This document shows, piece after piece, positions 15,640 to 24,173 of a stretch of 64,000 bases of DNA. The stretch covers positions 868,001 to 932,000 of the forward strand of contig NZ_MINI01000038.1 of the NCBI RefSeq assembly GCF_002906855.1, given 5' to 3'. The DNA comes from Pseudomonas putida. Lineage in GTDB: Bacteria; Pseudomonadota; Gammaproteobacteria; Pseudomonadales; Pseudomonadaceae. The stretch's first letter is position 1. Every line of letters begins with the position of its first letter. The notes under the pieces were generated by a model. The model saw only the letters and a list, made by a program, of their open reading frames with translations. It ran no database searches and had not been told where the DNA came from. A program made the position numbers and the translations under genes.

Positions 15640-16245
15640 ATGGAACGTATTGCTGTCATCGACTTTGAAACCACCGGTATTTCCCCCGGTGCCGGCTGCC
15701 GCGCCACCGAGGTGGCGGTGGTGATGCTGGAACGCGGGCGCATCGTCGAGCGCTATCAGAGCCTGATGAATGCCGGTGTGCCGGTGCCTGCCTTCGTCGC
15801 CGGACTGACCGGCATCACCACTGCCATGCTGCGCTCAGCGCCGCCGGTGGACAAGGTGATGAACGAAGTGGCCGAGTTCGTCGGTGATACCCCGTTGCTG
15901 GCGCACAACGCCGCCTTCGACCAGAAGTTCTGGGATTACGAACTGGGCCGCATCGGCCGCAGTCGTCGCCAGTCCTTCGCCTGTTCCCTGCTGCTGTCCC
16001 GGCGCCTGCTGCCGGCGGCGCCGAACCACAAGCTGGGCACCCTGACCCGTTGGGCCGGGCTGCCGGATACCGGTACCGCGCACCGGGCGATGGCCGATGC
16101 GGAGATGGCCGCCAACCTCCTGCAACATTTGGCCGGTGTGCTATGCCAGACCCACGGCATCCAGCAACTCTCCCACGAGCTGCTTTGCCGCCTGCAGAAA
16201 ACGCCTGCCGCGAAAGTCCGCGAAACCTTGGCTAAGTACGCCTGA
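15640..16245 (+). CDS. DnaQ-like DEDDh 3'-5' exonuclease
   Basis: A 201-residue protein of the DEDDh exonuclease superfamily. Motif I is VIDFETTG (D8, E10), motif II lies around LLAHNAAFDQKFWDYE (Asp near 93) and motif III is HRAMADAEMAANLL (His near 149, Asp near 154). Length and lack of other domains match stand-alone 3'-5' exonucleases related to DNA polymerase III epsilon rather than PolC. It follows the NYN gene by nine bases in the same direction, suggesting a small nucleic-acid-processing operon. Confidence 0.9.
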   Translation: MERIAVIDFETTGISPGAGCRATEVAVVMLERGRIVERYQSLMNAGVPVPAFVAGLTGITTAMLRSAPPVDKVMNEVAEFVGDTPLLAHNAAFDQKFWDYELGRIGRSRRQSFACSLLLSRRLLPAAPNHKLGTLTRWAGLPDTGTAHRAMADAEMAANLLQHLAGVLCQTHGIQQLSHELLCRLQKTPAAKVRETLAKYA

Positions 16246-16354
16246 TGAGCGCACCAAAAGTGTGCCGCTCATTTCGCGCTGTTTTGTAACTTATCTTTGC
16301 TTGCACACAGCCCTAAACTCAGTCACCCGAAAACGGATTTCTGAGTTGCCTGCC

Positions 16355-17269
16355 ATGCCTGCCTCCCGTCGCTTTCCGCTGTTGCTCGTCGGCGCCTTCC
16401 TGGCCTTGTACCTGGTCTGGGGTTCCACTTACCTGTTCATTCGCATCGGCGTCGAGTCATGGCCGCCGATGCTGATGGCGGGGGTGCGCTTCCTGATTGC
16501 GGGCGGACTGCTATACGGCTTCCTGCGCTGGCGCGGGGTGCCGGCACCGACCTGGCCGCAATGGCGTGCGGCAGGTGCCATCGGCTTTCTGCTGCTCAGC
16601 TGCGGCAACGGCGGTGTGACCGTGGCCGAACATGCTGGCGTGGCATCGGGCGTGGCGGCGTTGGCAGTGGCCACCGTGCCACTGTTCACCCTGGTCTTTG
16701 GCTTGCTGTTCGGCCACCGCAACTCGCGCCTGGAATGGGCCGGGATCTTCCTCGGCCTGCTCGGCATCGGTTTGCTCAACCTCGGCTCGAACCTGCAGGC
16801 CAGCCCCATCGGCGCGGCGCTGATCCTGTTCGCGGCGGCTTCGTGGGCATTCGGTTCGGTGTGGAGCAAAAGCCTGCCGCTGCCACAGGGGCCGATGGCC
16901 AGTGCTGCCGAGATGCTGGTTGGCGGTGCGGTATTGCTGCTGGGCAGTGTGCTGTCTGGTGAGCGCATGACGCAGATGCCGACTGCTGCTGGCTGGGGCG
17001 CGCTGGCTTACCTGGTGCTGTTCGGTTCGATACTCGCCTTCAGTGCCTACATGTACCTGCTCAAGAACGTGCGCCCGGCCGCTGCCACCAGTTATGCCTA
17101 CGTCAACCCGGCGGTGGCGGTGCTGCTGGGCATCCTCTTCGCCGGCGAAGAAATCGGCGCGGAAGAATGCCTGGCCATGGCGGTGATCATCGGCGCCGTG
17201 GTGCTGATCGGCTTGCCGCAGTGGCGCAAGGCTCCCGAACAACCGCTTAAGGGCGAAATCTGCAAGTAG
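16355..17269 (+). CDS. EamA (DMT superfamily) transporter
   Basis: A 304-residue integral membrane protein with about ten helices arranged as two EamA repeats. The first begins LVGAFLALYLVWGSTYLFIRIGVESWPPM and the second around IGAALILFAAASWAFGSVWSK. The segment LKNVRPAAATSYAYVNPAVAVLLGILFAGE near the end is typical of YedA/RhaT-like exporters. The likely role is export of small metabolites or amino acids; the substrate is unknown. The start at 16355 (MPASRRF) is preferred because the frame upstream overlaps the exonuclease gene and shows no transporter features. Confidence 0.88.
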   Translation: MPASRRFPLLLVGAFLALYLVWGSTYLFIRIGVESWPPMLMAGVRFLIAGGLLYGFLRWRGVPAPTWPQWRAAGAIGFLLLSCGNGGVTVAEHAGVASGVAALAVATVPLFTLVFGLLFGHRNSRLEWAGIFLGLLGIGLLNLGSNLQASPIGAALILFAAASWAFGSVWSKSLPLPQGPMASAAEMLVGGAVLLLGSVLSGERMTQMPTAAGWGALAYLVLFGSILAFSAYMYLLKNVRPAAATSYAYVNPAVAVLLGILFAGEEIGAEECLAMAVIIGAVVLIGLPQWRKAPEQPLKGEICK

Positions 17270-17324
17270 CCAGGGGCGATGCGGTAAACTTGCCGCCTTC
17301 GCTGAACCCCCTGACGGTATTGCC

Positions 17325-18656
17325 ATGAATTTCGCCCAACTCGGCCTGATCGAACCGCTGCTGCGCACCTTGCAGCAGCTGGACTACACCACCCCGACCC
17401 CGGTCCAGGCCAAGGCCATCCCTGCCGTGCTGGCCGGCCGCGACCTGATGGCCGCAGCCCAGACCGGCACCGGCAAGACCGCCGGTTTCGCCTTGCCAGT
17501 GCTGCAACGCCTGGCCTTGGAAGGTGAGAAGGTCGCCAGCAATTCGATCCGTGCGCTGGTACTGGTGCCGACCCGCGAGCTGGCCGAGCAGGTGCACAAT
17601 AACGTGCGCGAGTATGCCGAGAACCTGCCGTTGAGCACCTATGCGGTGTATGGCGGGGTCAGTATCAACCCGCAGATGATGCGCCTGCGCCGTGGCGTCG
17701 ACCTGCTGGTGGCGACGCCCGGTCGCTTGCTCGACCTGTTCCGTCAGAACGCGGTGAAGTTCAACCAGGTACAGACGCTGGTCCTCGACGAAGCCGACCG
17801 CATGCTTGACCTGGGTTTTGCCGAGGAGCTGCAGTCGGTCTACGCCGCCTTGCCGCGCAAGCGTCAGACGCTGCTGTTCTCCGCCACGTTCTCCGAGCAG
17901 ATCCGCATGCTTGCCGGCCTGGCCCTGAACGACCCGCTGAGCATTGAAGTCAGCCCGCGCAACGCTGCGGCGACCACGGTCAAGCAGTGGCTGGTGCCTG
18001 TGGACAAGAAGCGCAAGACCGACTTGTTCATGCACCTGCTGCGCAAGCAGCGCTGGAAGCAGGTGCTGGTATTCGCCAAGACCCGCAATGGCGTCGATCA
18101 GCTGGTCGAGCGCTTGCTGGCTGAAGGCGTCAATGCCGACGGCATCCACGGCGACCGCCCGCAGGCCACCCGCCAGCGCGCGCTGGACAGTTTCAAGGCG
18201 CGGGAAATCCAGGTGCTGGTAGCGACCGATGTCGCGGCCCGTGGCCTGGATATCGACGACCTGCCGCTGGTGGTCAATCTCGACCTGCCGATCGTGGCCG
18301 AGGATTATGTGCACCGTATTGGCCGTACCGGCCGGGCCGGCAACAAGGGCGAGGCGATCTCGCTGGTGTGTGCCGATGAAGTGCAGATGCTGTCGGCGAT
18401 TGAAGTGCTGACCCGGCAAACCTTGCCGCGTCATGAGGAGCCGGACTTCATCCCCGAGCACCGGGTGCCGATGACCGATGCCAGTGGCCAGGTGATCAAG
18501 AAGCCGAAGAAGCCCAAGAAACCGAAAGAGAACAGCGCCAAGCGTGGCCTGGGGCGCTGGATGGACAGTGCCGAGGCGGGAGCGGCAGAGCCTTCGGTGA
18601 AGGCTGTGCGCAAGGTGCCGAGCTTCAACGGCGGGCCGCGCAAGCGCAAACCCTAG
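17325..18656 (+). CDS. rhlE: DEAD-box RNA helicase RhlE-type
   Basis: A 443-residue ATP-dependent RNA helicase. Motifs seen: Q motif with PTPVQ at 24-28, Walker A AQTGTGKT at 45-52, PTRELA near 82-87, TPGR near 131-134, DEAD at 155-158, SAT at 186-188, and in the second RecA domain DVAARGLDIDDL and HRIGRTGRAG. The C-terminal tail is short and basic (KKPKKPKKPKENSAKR ... GPRKRKP), as in RhlE proteins acting on rRNA or RNA turnover. Pseudomonads usually have more than one RhlE paralogue, so the exact orthologue is not fixed here. It stands alone, 55 bases after the EamA gene. Confidence 0.9.
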   Translation: MNFAQLGLIEPLLRTLQQLDYTTPTPVQAKAIPAVLAGRDLMAAAQTGTGKTAGFALPVLQRLALEGEKVASNSIRALVLVPTRELAEQVHNNVREYAENLPLSTYAVYGGVSINPQMMRLRRGVDLLVATPGRLLDLFRQNAVKFNQVQTLVLDEADRMLDLGFAEELQSVYAALPRKRQTLLFSATFSEQIRMLAGLALNDPLSIEVSPRNAAATTVKQWLVPVDKKRKTDLFMHLLRKQRWKQVLVFAKTRNGVDQLVERLLAEGVNADGIHGDRPQATRQRALDSFKAREIQVLVATDVAARGLDIDDLPLVVNLDLPIVAEDYVHRIGRTGRAGNKGEAISLVCADEVQMLSAIEVLTRQTLPRHEEPDFIPEHRVPMTDASGQVIKKPKKPKKPKENSAKRGLGRWMDSAEAGAAEPSVKAVRKVPSFNGGPRKRKP

Positions 18657-18699
18657 TTTCGGGATCTCTAAAAGCCTGTGGGAGCGGACGATGCCTGCG

Positions 18700-19935
18700 T
18701 CAGGAATGCAGCCAGTCTGCTGCAGCTCGCCCCGCTCGCAATCCACTGGCAAAGCACGCCGTCAGCAGATACCCCCCTGTCGGCGCCTCCCAGTCCAGCA
18801 TCTCGCCCGCACAGAACACTCCCGGCATCCGGCGAATCATCAACCCTTCATCCAGCCCTTCGAAACGCACGCCACCGGCACTGCTGATTGCTTCGTCCAG
18901 CGGTCGCGTGCGTACCAGCGTGACTGGTAAGGCCTTGATCGCCCGTGCCAGCGCCTGAGGATCGGCAAAGGTCGCCTGATCCGTCAGCTCCCGCAGCAAC
19001 CCCGCCTTGACCCCATCGATCCCCAACTGGCTGTGCAGATGCTTGGCCATCGACCGCGACCCGCGTGGTTTGGCCAGCGCCTGGGCAATCTTGTCCACAG
19101 GCTTGTCCGGCAGCAGGTCGAGCAACAGCCTGGCCTGCCCCTGATGCTCGATGGCCTGGCGCAGTTGCGCCGACCATGCATACACCAGGCTGCCCTCGAC
19201 ACCCTGGGCGGTGAGGATGAACTCGCCCTTGCGCGGCGCCATGCCCGGCACGCTCAGGGCAATGTTCTTCAGCGGTGCCCCTGCGAACTTGTCCACAAGC
19301 ACTGGACTCCAGCCTTCGACCTCGAAACCGCAGTTGCTCGGCCGCAGCGGCGAGATATCCACAGTGCGTTCGGCTAGCAAAGGCTGCCAGGCACCATCGG
19401 AGCCTAGCCTGGCCCAGCTGGCGCCACCGAGGGCCAGCACCACGGCGTCGGCCCTGACCTGCAATTCACCCTGTGGATAAGCGATTCGCAAGCTGCCGTC
19501 GGCATTCCAGCCCAGCCAACGATGGCGGGTGTGGATAACTACCCCGTTGTCACGCAGGCGCTTCAGCCACGCGCGCAGCAGCGGGGCCGCTTTCATGTCG
19601 CTCGGGAAAACCCGGCCCGACGTACCGACAAAGGTTTCGATACCCAGCCCGTGAATCCACTGGCGCAGCGCATCGGCATCGAAGTCGCGCAACAACCCGT
19701 CGACCTCGTTCTGCCGCTCGGCATAGCGCGAAACGAACTGTGGATAAGCTTCCGAGTGGGTGATGTTCATGCCGCCGACGCCGGCCAGCAGGAATTTGCG
19801 GCCCACCGATGGCATCGCGTCGAACACTTCCACCGCCAGGCCCGCCTGGGCCATGGCTTCTGCAGCCATCAGGCCGGCAGGGCCGCCGCCGATAACGACG
19901 GCCAGGGGAGGGGAAGCGGGGGATTTTTCAGACAT
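18700..19935 (-). CDS. TIGR03862/HI0933-like FAD-binding flavoprotein
   Basis: A 411-residue flavoprotein. The dinucleotide-binding motif VIGGGPAGLMAAEAMA lies at the N-terminus, followed by GRKFLLAGVGGMNITHSE (the characteristic HI0933/YhiN segment) and at the C-terminal end FCAGEMLDWEAPTGGYLLTACFASG, the second FAD-contact motif. Members of this family are often annotated as aminoacetone oxidase-like or BaiN-like, but substrates are mostly unknown. The start at 19935 (MSEKSPASPP) is preferred to an ATG 33 bases upstream, because the nucleotide fold starts soon after. It converges on rhlE. Confidence 0.87.
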   Translation of the reverse strand: MSEKSPASPPLAVVIGGGPAGLMAAEAMAQAGLAVEVFDAMPSVGRKFLLAGVGGMNITHSEAYPQFVSRYAERQNEVDGLLRDFDADALRQWIHGLGIETFVGTSGRVFPSDMKAAPLLRAWLKRLRDNGVVIHTRHRWLGWNADGSLRIAYPQGELQVRADAVVLALGGASWARLGSDGAWQPLLAERTVDISPLRPSNCGFEVEGWSPVLVDKFAGAPLKNIALSVPGMAPRKGEFILTAQGVEGSLVYAWSAQLRQAIEHQGQARLLLDLLPDKPVDKIAQALAKPRGSRSMAKHLHSQLGIDGVKAGLLRELTDQATFADPQALARAIKALPVTLVRTRPLDEAISSAGGVRFEGLDEGLMIRRMPGVFCAGEMLDWEAPTGGYLLTACFASGLRAGRAAADWLHS

Positions 19936-20084
19936 GATAGGCAGCAGGCTGTGGAAAAGACTGCACATTCTAGCGCAGCCGGGCCAACGTAAGCACTGAA
20001 CAAAAAATGATCAGTGTTCTGCAGGGCACGCAGGCAAAGGGCTGTAGCGCCTTTCCCGCAGGTTATCCACAAGCGGTTCCACAG

Positions 20085-20999
20085 TCATTGTGAACAACCC
20101 ATGACGCGCGCCGCACTGTGGTGAAGAATGCCGTGGCGCCTGGCCAAGGCTTCACGGTCCTTGCTGTAGCCGCCGCCGATCACCCCGACCACCGGTATAT
20201 CCCGGCCCAGGCAGTGGCGCATCACCAACTCGTCACGCGCCGCCAGCCCTTGGTCGGTGAGTTGCAGGTAGCCCAGGGCATCGTCCTTGTGTACATCGAC
20301 GCCGGCGTCGTACAGCACCAGGTCGGGTTGATACAGCGGCAGCAGATAGTTCAGCGCATCTTCCACCACCTTCAGGTAAGCCGTGTCGCCCATGCCGCGT
20401 GGCAGGGGAATGTCCCAGTCACTGTGGGCCTTGCGTGCCGGGAAGTTCTGCTCGCAGTGCAGTGACACGGTGATGGCGTCCGGGGTGTCGTGGAGGATGC
20501 GTGCCGTGCCGTCGCCCTGGTGCACATCGCAGTCGAAAATCAGCACCCGGTGCACGCGGCCGGCCTCGAGCAGGTAGCGGCTGATCACTGCCAGGTCATT
20601 GAAGATGCAGAAGCCCGCCGGGTGGTCGTAGTGGGCGTGGTGGGTGCCGCCGGCCAGGTGGCAGGCGATGCCGTGCTGCAGCGCCATCTCGGCGGTCAGC
20701 AGCGAGCCGCCCACTGCGCGCACGGTACGCCGGGCCAGGGCTTCGCTCCAGGGCAGGCCGAGGCGGCGCTGGTCCTCGCGGGACAACTCGCCGTTCATGT
20801 AGCGCTCGATGTAGCTGCGGTCATGGGCCAGGGCGAGGATATCGTTGGGGCAGATGTCCGGGCGCAGCAGGGCCTGGTCGGTGGTCAGCCCACTGTCGAC
20901 CAGGTGGTCGCGCAGCAGGCGGAACTTGTCCATGGGAAAGCGGTGCTCGGCGGGGAATTCCGGGCTGTAGTCTTCGTGGTAGATCAGCGGCAACGGCAT
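20085..20999 (-). CDS. Histone deacetylase-family amidohydrolase
   Basis: A 304-residue protein of the arginase/deacetylase fold. The HDAC pattern is present: tandem His H120-H121 in GGTHHAHYDHPAGFCIFND, the zinc-binding strand IFDCDVHQGDGT (D156, D158, H160) and a later DAGVD segment giving the third metal ligand. VGVIGGGYSKD near the end corresponds to the conserved Gly-rich loop with a Tyr. Bacterial members deacetylate acetylpolyamines or protein lysines; which one applies is unknown. It is a single gene between the flavoprotein and the histidine phosphatase, on the same strand, with 85 and 38 base gaps. Confidence 0.9.
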   Translation of the reverse strand: MPLPLIYHEDYSPEFPAEHRFPMDKFRLLRDHLVDSGLTTDQALLRPDICPNDILALAHDRSYIERYMNGELSREDQRRLGLPWSEALARRTVRAVGGSLLTAEMALQHGIACHLAGGTHHAHYDHPAGFCIFNDLAVISRYLLEAGRVHRVLIFDCDVHQGDGTARILHDTPDAITVSLHCEQNFPARKAHSDWDIPLPRGMGDTAYLKVVEDALNYLLPLYQPDLVLYDAGVDVHKDDALGYLQLTDQGLAARDELVMRHCLGRDIPVVGVIGGGYSKDREALARRHGILHHSAARVMGCSQ

Positions 21000-21037
21000 G
21001 GGGACTTCGCAATCAGGGCCAGCGCTGATCTTGCCAG

Positions 21038-21724
21038 TTATTTCCCCACGCTGGCCAATACGCGTTGCCAGTCTGGCTCGTTCAAGCGTCCAAGGATTCG
21101 CGCCTTGCCGTTGGCATCCACCGATACGAACAGCGCGCTGGCGTAGTTGCTCTCGCGCTCACCACCGGCCACCCGCTGCTGGCGGGCGAAATGGTCGATG
21201 CAGCCATTGTGGGTCACCAGCACCAGGTTGTGCCCCGCACGCTTGCGTGCCAGCGCTTCAATGGCGAACTGGTTGTCGCAGCTTTCCAGCCAGGCTTCGC
21301 TCGGTACGGCCTGGCCGAGGATGAAGTGCGCGGTTTGCAGGGTGCGCACTTTGGGGCTGGCGAGCACATCGGCATTGGTCAGGCCCAGTTGCTTCAAGCC
21401 TTGGCCGACCCGCGTGGCAGCCTCGCCGCCGGCCACGGTGATGCCGGTAGGGTCGTTCAGGCACGGGCCGGGTGCGCTGTCACAACGTTCGGCGTGGCGG
21501 ATCATCACGATCACTGCGCCTTCGGCCCAGTCTTGCAGGAGGCCGCTTTCACTCAACTGCTGCTCGTTGCCAAGGTCCACGATATGGGTCCTCGTCGCCA
21601 GCCAGGTGGTCACTGCCGCGATGACCATGCACAGGCCAAGAGCGGCACCGAGGGCTTTGCGTGACATGCGTCGCTTGCGACGGGCGTGGATGGCGGGATG
21701 GCCCAAGGTGTTGCTCGGCTGCAT
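21038..21724 (-). CDS. Membrane-anchored histidine phosphatase family protein
   Basis: A 228-residue protein. A basic N-terminus (ARRKRRMSRK) precedes a hydrophobic helix at about 24-42, so the enzyme part is likely periplasmic and anchored. The phosphohistidine motif is MIRHAERCD (R76-H77-A-E-R), with a second catalytic His in VLVTHNGCIDH. Length and topology resemble PmrG/Ais-type lipopolysaccharide heptose phosphatases, but the substrate is not shown. GGAG six bases before the ATG supports the start at 21724. Confidence 0.82.
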   Translation of the reverse strand: MQPSNTLGHPAIHARRKRRMSRKALGAALGLCMVIAAVTTWLATRTHIVDLGNEQQLSESGLLQDWAEGAVIVMIRHAERCDSAPGPCLNDPTGITVAGGEAATRVGQGLKQLGLTNADVLASPKVRTLQTAHFILGQAVPSEAWLESCDNQFAIEALARKRAGHNLVLVTHNGCIDHFARQQRVAGGERESNYASALFVSVDANGKARILGRLNEPDWQRVLASVGK

Positions 21725-21891
21725 GCGTCACTCCAATGGCGCGGCGGTGGTTTGGCGGTATTGTGCTCAGCCGTCTGTCGGGGGCTGGTGAAGGGGTTGT
21801 GAAAATTGCATTCCGGGCGCCGCCAGTTGCGTGAAAAACCCGGCCGCGCCTACGCTGTTAAGTGCCAAAGCGCAAAACCGGAGCTCGTCCC

Positions 21892-22464
21892 ATGACCCCC
21901 ATTCTCCACCTGGAAAGCCCACGCCTGGTGCTGCGCCAATGGCGCGACGACGACCTGCGCGAGTTCGCCGCACTGTGCGCCGACCCGCAGGTGATGCGCT
22001 ATTTCCCTGCGCCGATGACGCGGCTGGAAGCGGCGGCGCTGATCGGCAGGATCCGTGGGCACTTCAACGAATACGGCTTTGGCCTGTGGGCTCTGGAGCG
22101 AAAAGATAGCGGCGCTTTCATCGGCATGACGGGGTTGCTCAATGTCAATTTCGACGCGCCGTTCGCCCCGGCGGTGGAGATTGGCTGGCGCCTGGCCCGG
22201 CGCCACTGGGGCCTGGGGTTTGCCAGTGAGGCGGCGTGGGCCTGCCTGCGTTGTGCTTTCGCCCAATTGCGCGTGGAAGAGGTGGTGTCGTTCACTAGCG
22301 AGAGCAACTTGCCGTCGCAGAAGGTCATGCAGGCCATCGGCATGGTCCAGGACGCCAATGGCAGCTTCGATCACCCCCGCCTGCCCATCGGCCACCCACT
22401 GCGCCCTCACGTGCTGTACCGCATTGACCGCGCACATTGGGAGCAGACCCTGCGCACTGAATGA
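21892..22464 (+). CDS. GNAT family N-acetyltransferase (RimJ/RimL type)
   Basis: A 190-residue acetyltransferase. The N-terminus TPILHLESPRLVLRQWRDDDLREFAAL is the classical opening of the RimJ/RimL branch. EIGWRLARRHWGLGFASEAAWACLRCAF contains the acetyl-CoA-binding R/Q-x-x-G-x-G/A loop (RRHWGLGFA), and VVSFTSESNLPSQKVMQAIGMV is the conserved last part. Substrate unknown. The start at 21892 has GGAG with an 8-base spacer and replaces a longer frame from 21862. Confidence 0.88.
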   Translation: MTPILHLESPRLVLRQWRDDDLREFAALCADPQVMRYFPAPMTRLEAAALIGRIRGHFNEYGFGLWALERKDSGAFIGMTGLLNVNFDAPFAPAVEIGWRLARRHWGLGFASEAAWACLRCAFAQLRVEEVVSFTSESNLPSQKVMQAIGMVQDANGSFDHPRLPIGHPLRPHVLYRIDRAHWEQTLRTE

Positions 22465-22554
22465 GCCGCCATGCACGGTGTCAATGGCAAACCCTGTATC
22501 ATTTCCCACCTGAGAGCGCCGTAGAGCTGTGATGCCTTGCTAGGAGAACCCCCG

Positions 22555-23424
22555 ATGAGTCATGTGTTGGACGACCTGGTCGACCTGTTGAGCCTCGAGT
22601 CGATCGAGGAGAACCTGTTCCGTGGCCGCAGCCAGGACCTGGGCTTCCGCCAGCTGTACGGTGGCCAGGTGCTAGGCCAGTCGCTGTCGGCCGCCAGCCA
22701 GACGGTCGAGGACGCGCGCCATGTGCATTCGTTGCACGGTTACTTCCTGCGCCCGGGCGATGCCAGCCTGCCGGTAGTCTACTCTGTCGACCGCGTGCGT
22801 GACGGCGGCAGCTTCAGCACCCGGCGGGTGACGGCGATCCAGAAGGGCCAGCCAATCTTCACCTGCAGTGCGTCGTTCCAGTACGACGAGGAAGGCTTCG
22901 AGCACCAAGTGCAGATGCCTGACGTGGTAGGCCCGGAAAACCTGCCGACCGAAGTCGAGCTGGCCAGTGCCCATGCCGACAAGCTGCCCGAGCGCATCCG
23001 CGACAAGGTGCTGTGTGCCAAGCCGATCGAGATCCGCCCGGTGACCGAGCGCGACCCGTTCAACCCCCAGCCCGGCGACCCGGTGAAGTACGCCTGGTTC
23101 CGCGCCGACGGCACACTCCCGGACGTACCTGCACTGCACAAATACCTGCTGGCCTACGCCTCCGATTTCGGCCTGCTGACCACCTCGCTGCTGCCCCATG
23201 GCAAGTCGGTGTGGCAGCGCGACATGCAGATCGCCAGCCTCGACCATTCGCTGTGGTTCCACCGCAACCTGCGCGCCGATGAGTGGCTGCTGTATGCCAC
23301 CGACAGCCCATGGGCAGGCAATGCCCGTGGCTTCTGCCGCGGCAGCATCTTCAACCGCGCCGGCCAGCTGGTGGCCTCGTCGACCCAGGAAGGCCTGATT
23401 CGCCACCGCAAGGACTGGGCATGA
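22555..23424 (+). CDS. tesB: Acyl-CoA thioesterase II
   Basis: A 289-residue double-hotdog thioesterase. The N-terminal half has ENLFRGRSQDLGFRQLYGGQVLGQSL and RDGGSFSTRRVTAIQKGQ, the C-terminal half ASLDHSLWFHRNLRADEWLLYATDSPWAGNARGFCRGSIFNRAGQLVAS, both hallmarks of TesB. It hydrolyses medium- to long-chain acyl-CoA in the cytosol. An AGGAG lies seven bases before the ATG at 22555. The last base triplet overlaps the next gene's start as ATGA, so tesB and the HAD phosphatase are translationally coupled. Confidence 0.93.
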   Translation: MSHVLDDLVDLLSLESIEENLFRGRSQDLGFRQLYGGQVLGQSLSAASQTVEDARHVHSLHGYFLRPGDASLPVVYSVDRVRDGGSFSTRRVTAIQKGQPIFTCSASFQYDEEGFEHQVQMPDVVGPENLPTEVELASAHADKLPERIRDKVLCAKPIEIRPVTERDPFNPQPGDPVKYAWFRADGTLPDVPALHKYLLAYASDFGLLTTSLLPHGKSVWQRDMQIASLDHSLWFHRNLRADEWLLYATDSPWAGNARGFCRGSIFNRAGQLVASSTQEGLIRHRKDWA

Positions 23425-24011
23425 GCCTGGCCGAAATCCGCAACTGGGTGTTCGACATGGACGGCACCCTGACCGTGGCGGTGCACGATTTCGCGGCTAT
23501 CCGCGTCGCCCTGGATATCCCGGCCGAGCACGACATTCTCACCCACCTGGCGGCGCTGCCGGCGGCCGAAGCAGCGGCCAAGCATGCCTGGTTGCTGGAA
23601 CATGAACGCGACCTGGCGATTGCTTCGACAGCGGCCACCGGGGCGGTGGAGCTGGTGCGTGAGCTGGCCGAGCGTGGCTGCCGCCTGGGCATCCTGACCC
23701 GCAATGCGCGGGAGCTGGCGCATGTGACGCTGGAAGCGATCGGCCTGGCGGACTGCTTTGCGGTAGAGCACATTCTCGGGCGCGATGAGGCTGAGCCGAA
23801 GCCGAGCCCGGATGGGCTGTTGAAGATTGCCAACGCCTGGGGCGTGGCGCCCGGCGAGCTGGTGATGGTCGGGGATTACCGCTTTGACCTGGACTGTGGG
23901 CGGGCCGCTGGTGCGCGCACGGTGCTAGTGAATCTGCCGGATAATCCATGGCCGGAGCTGGTGGACTGGCATGCGGCGGATTGCCGGGCTTTGCGGGTGA
24001 TGCTGGGCTGA
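23421..24011 (+). CDS. HAD-family phosphatase
   Basis: A 196-residue haloacid dehalogenase-like hydrolase. Motif I is WVFDMDGTLT (D12 nucleophile, D14), motif II lies at LGILTRNAREL, motif III is the Lys in AEPKPSPDGLL and motif IV is VGDYRFDLDCG. The cap is small and helical. Phosphoglycolate phosphatase-like or nucleotidase activity is likely; substrate not determined. The ATG overlaps the tesB stop by the ATGA arrangement. A REP pair follows the gene. Confidence 0.9.
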   Translation: MSLAEIRNWVFDMDGTLTVAVHDFAAIRVALDIPAEHDILTHLAALPAAEAAAKHAWLLEHERDLAIASTAATGAVELVRELAERGCRLGILTRNARELAHVTLEAIGLADCFAVEHILGRDEAEPKPSPDGLLKIANAWGVAPGELVMVGDYRFDLDCGRAAGARTVLVNLPDNPWPELVDWHAADCRALRVMLG

Positions 24012-24029
24012 GTTTTGTGTGACCTGTGA

Positions 24030-24124
24030 GGCCTCTTCGCGGAGCAAGCCCGCTCCTACAGGATTACCGCAGGCTCGGACTCTGTGCGATACCTGTAGGA
24101 GCGGGCTTGTCCCGCGAAAGGGCC
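24030..24124. repeat. REP element pair (putida-type, inverted)
   Basis: Two copies of the roughly 33-bp Pseudomonas REP sequence face each other: 24030-24063 (core AGCAAGCCCGCTCCTACAGG) and 24091-24124 (core CCTGTAGGAGCGGGCTTG). The layout is a typical bipartite REP/BIME between two genes transcribed in the same direction and could also form a transcript-end hairpin. Confidence 0.88.
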
Positions 24125-24173
24125 GGAACTGGCTATGCTGAACCCCAGTCTTTCTCTGAATGGAGCCTCAGTC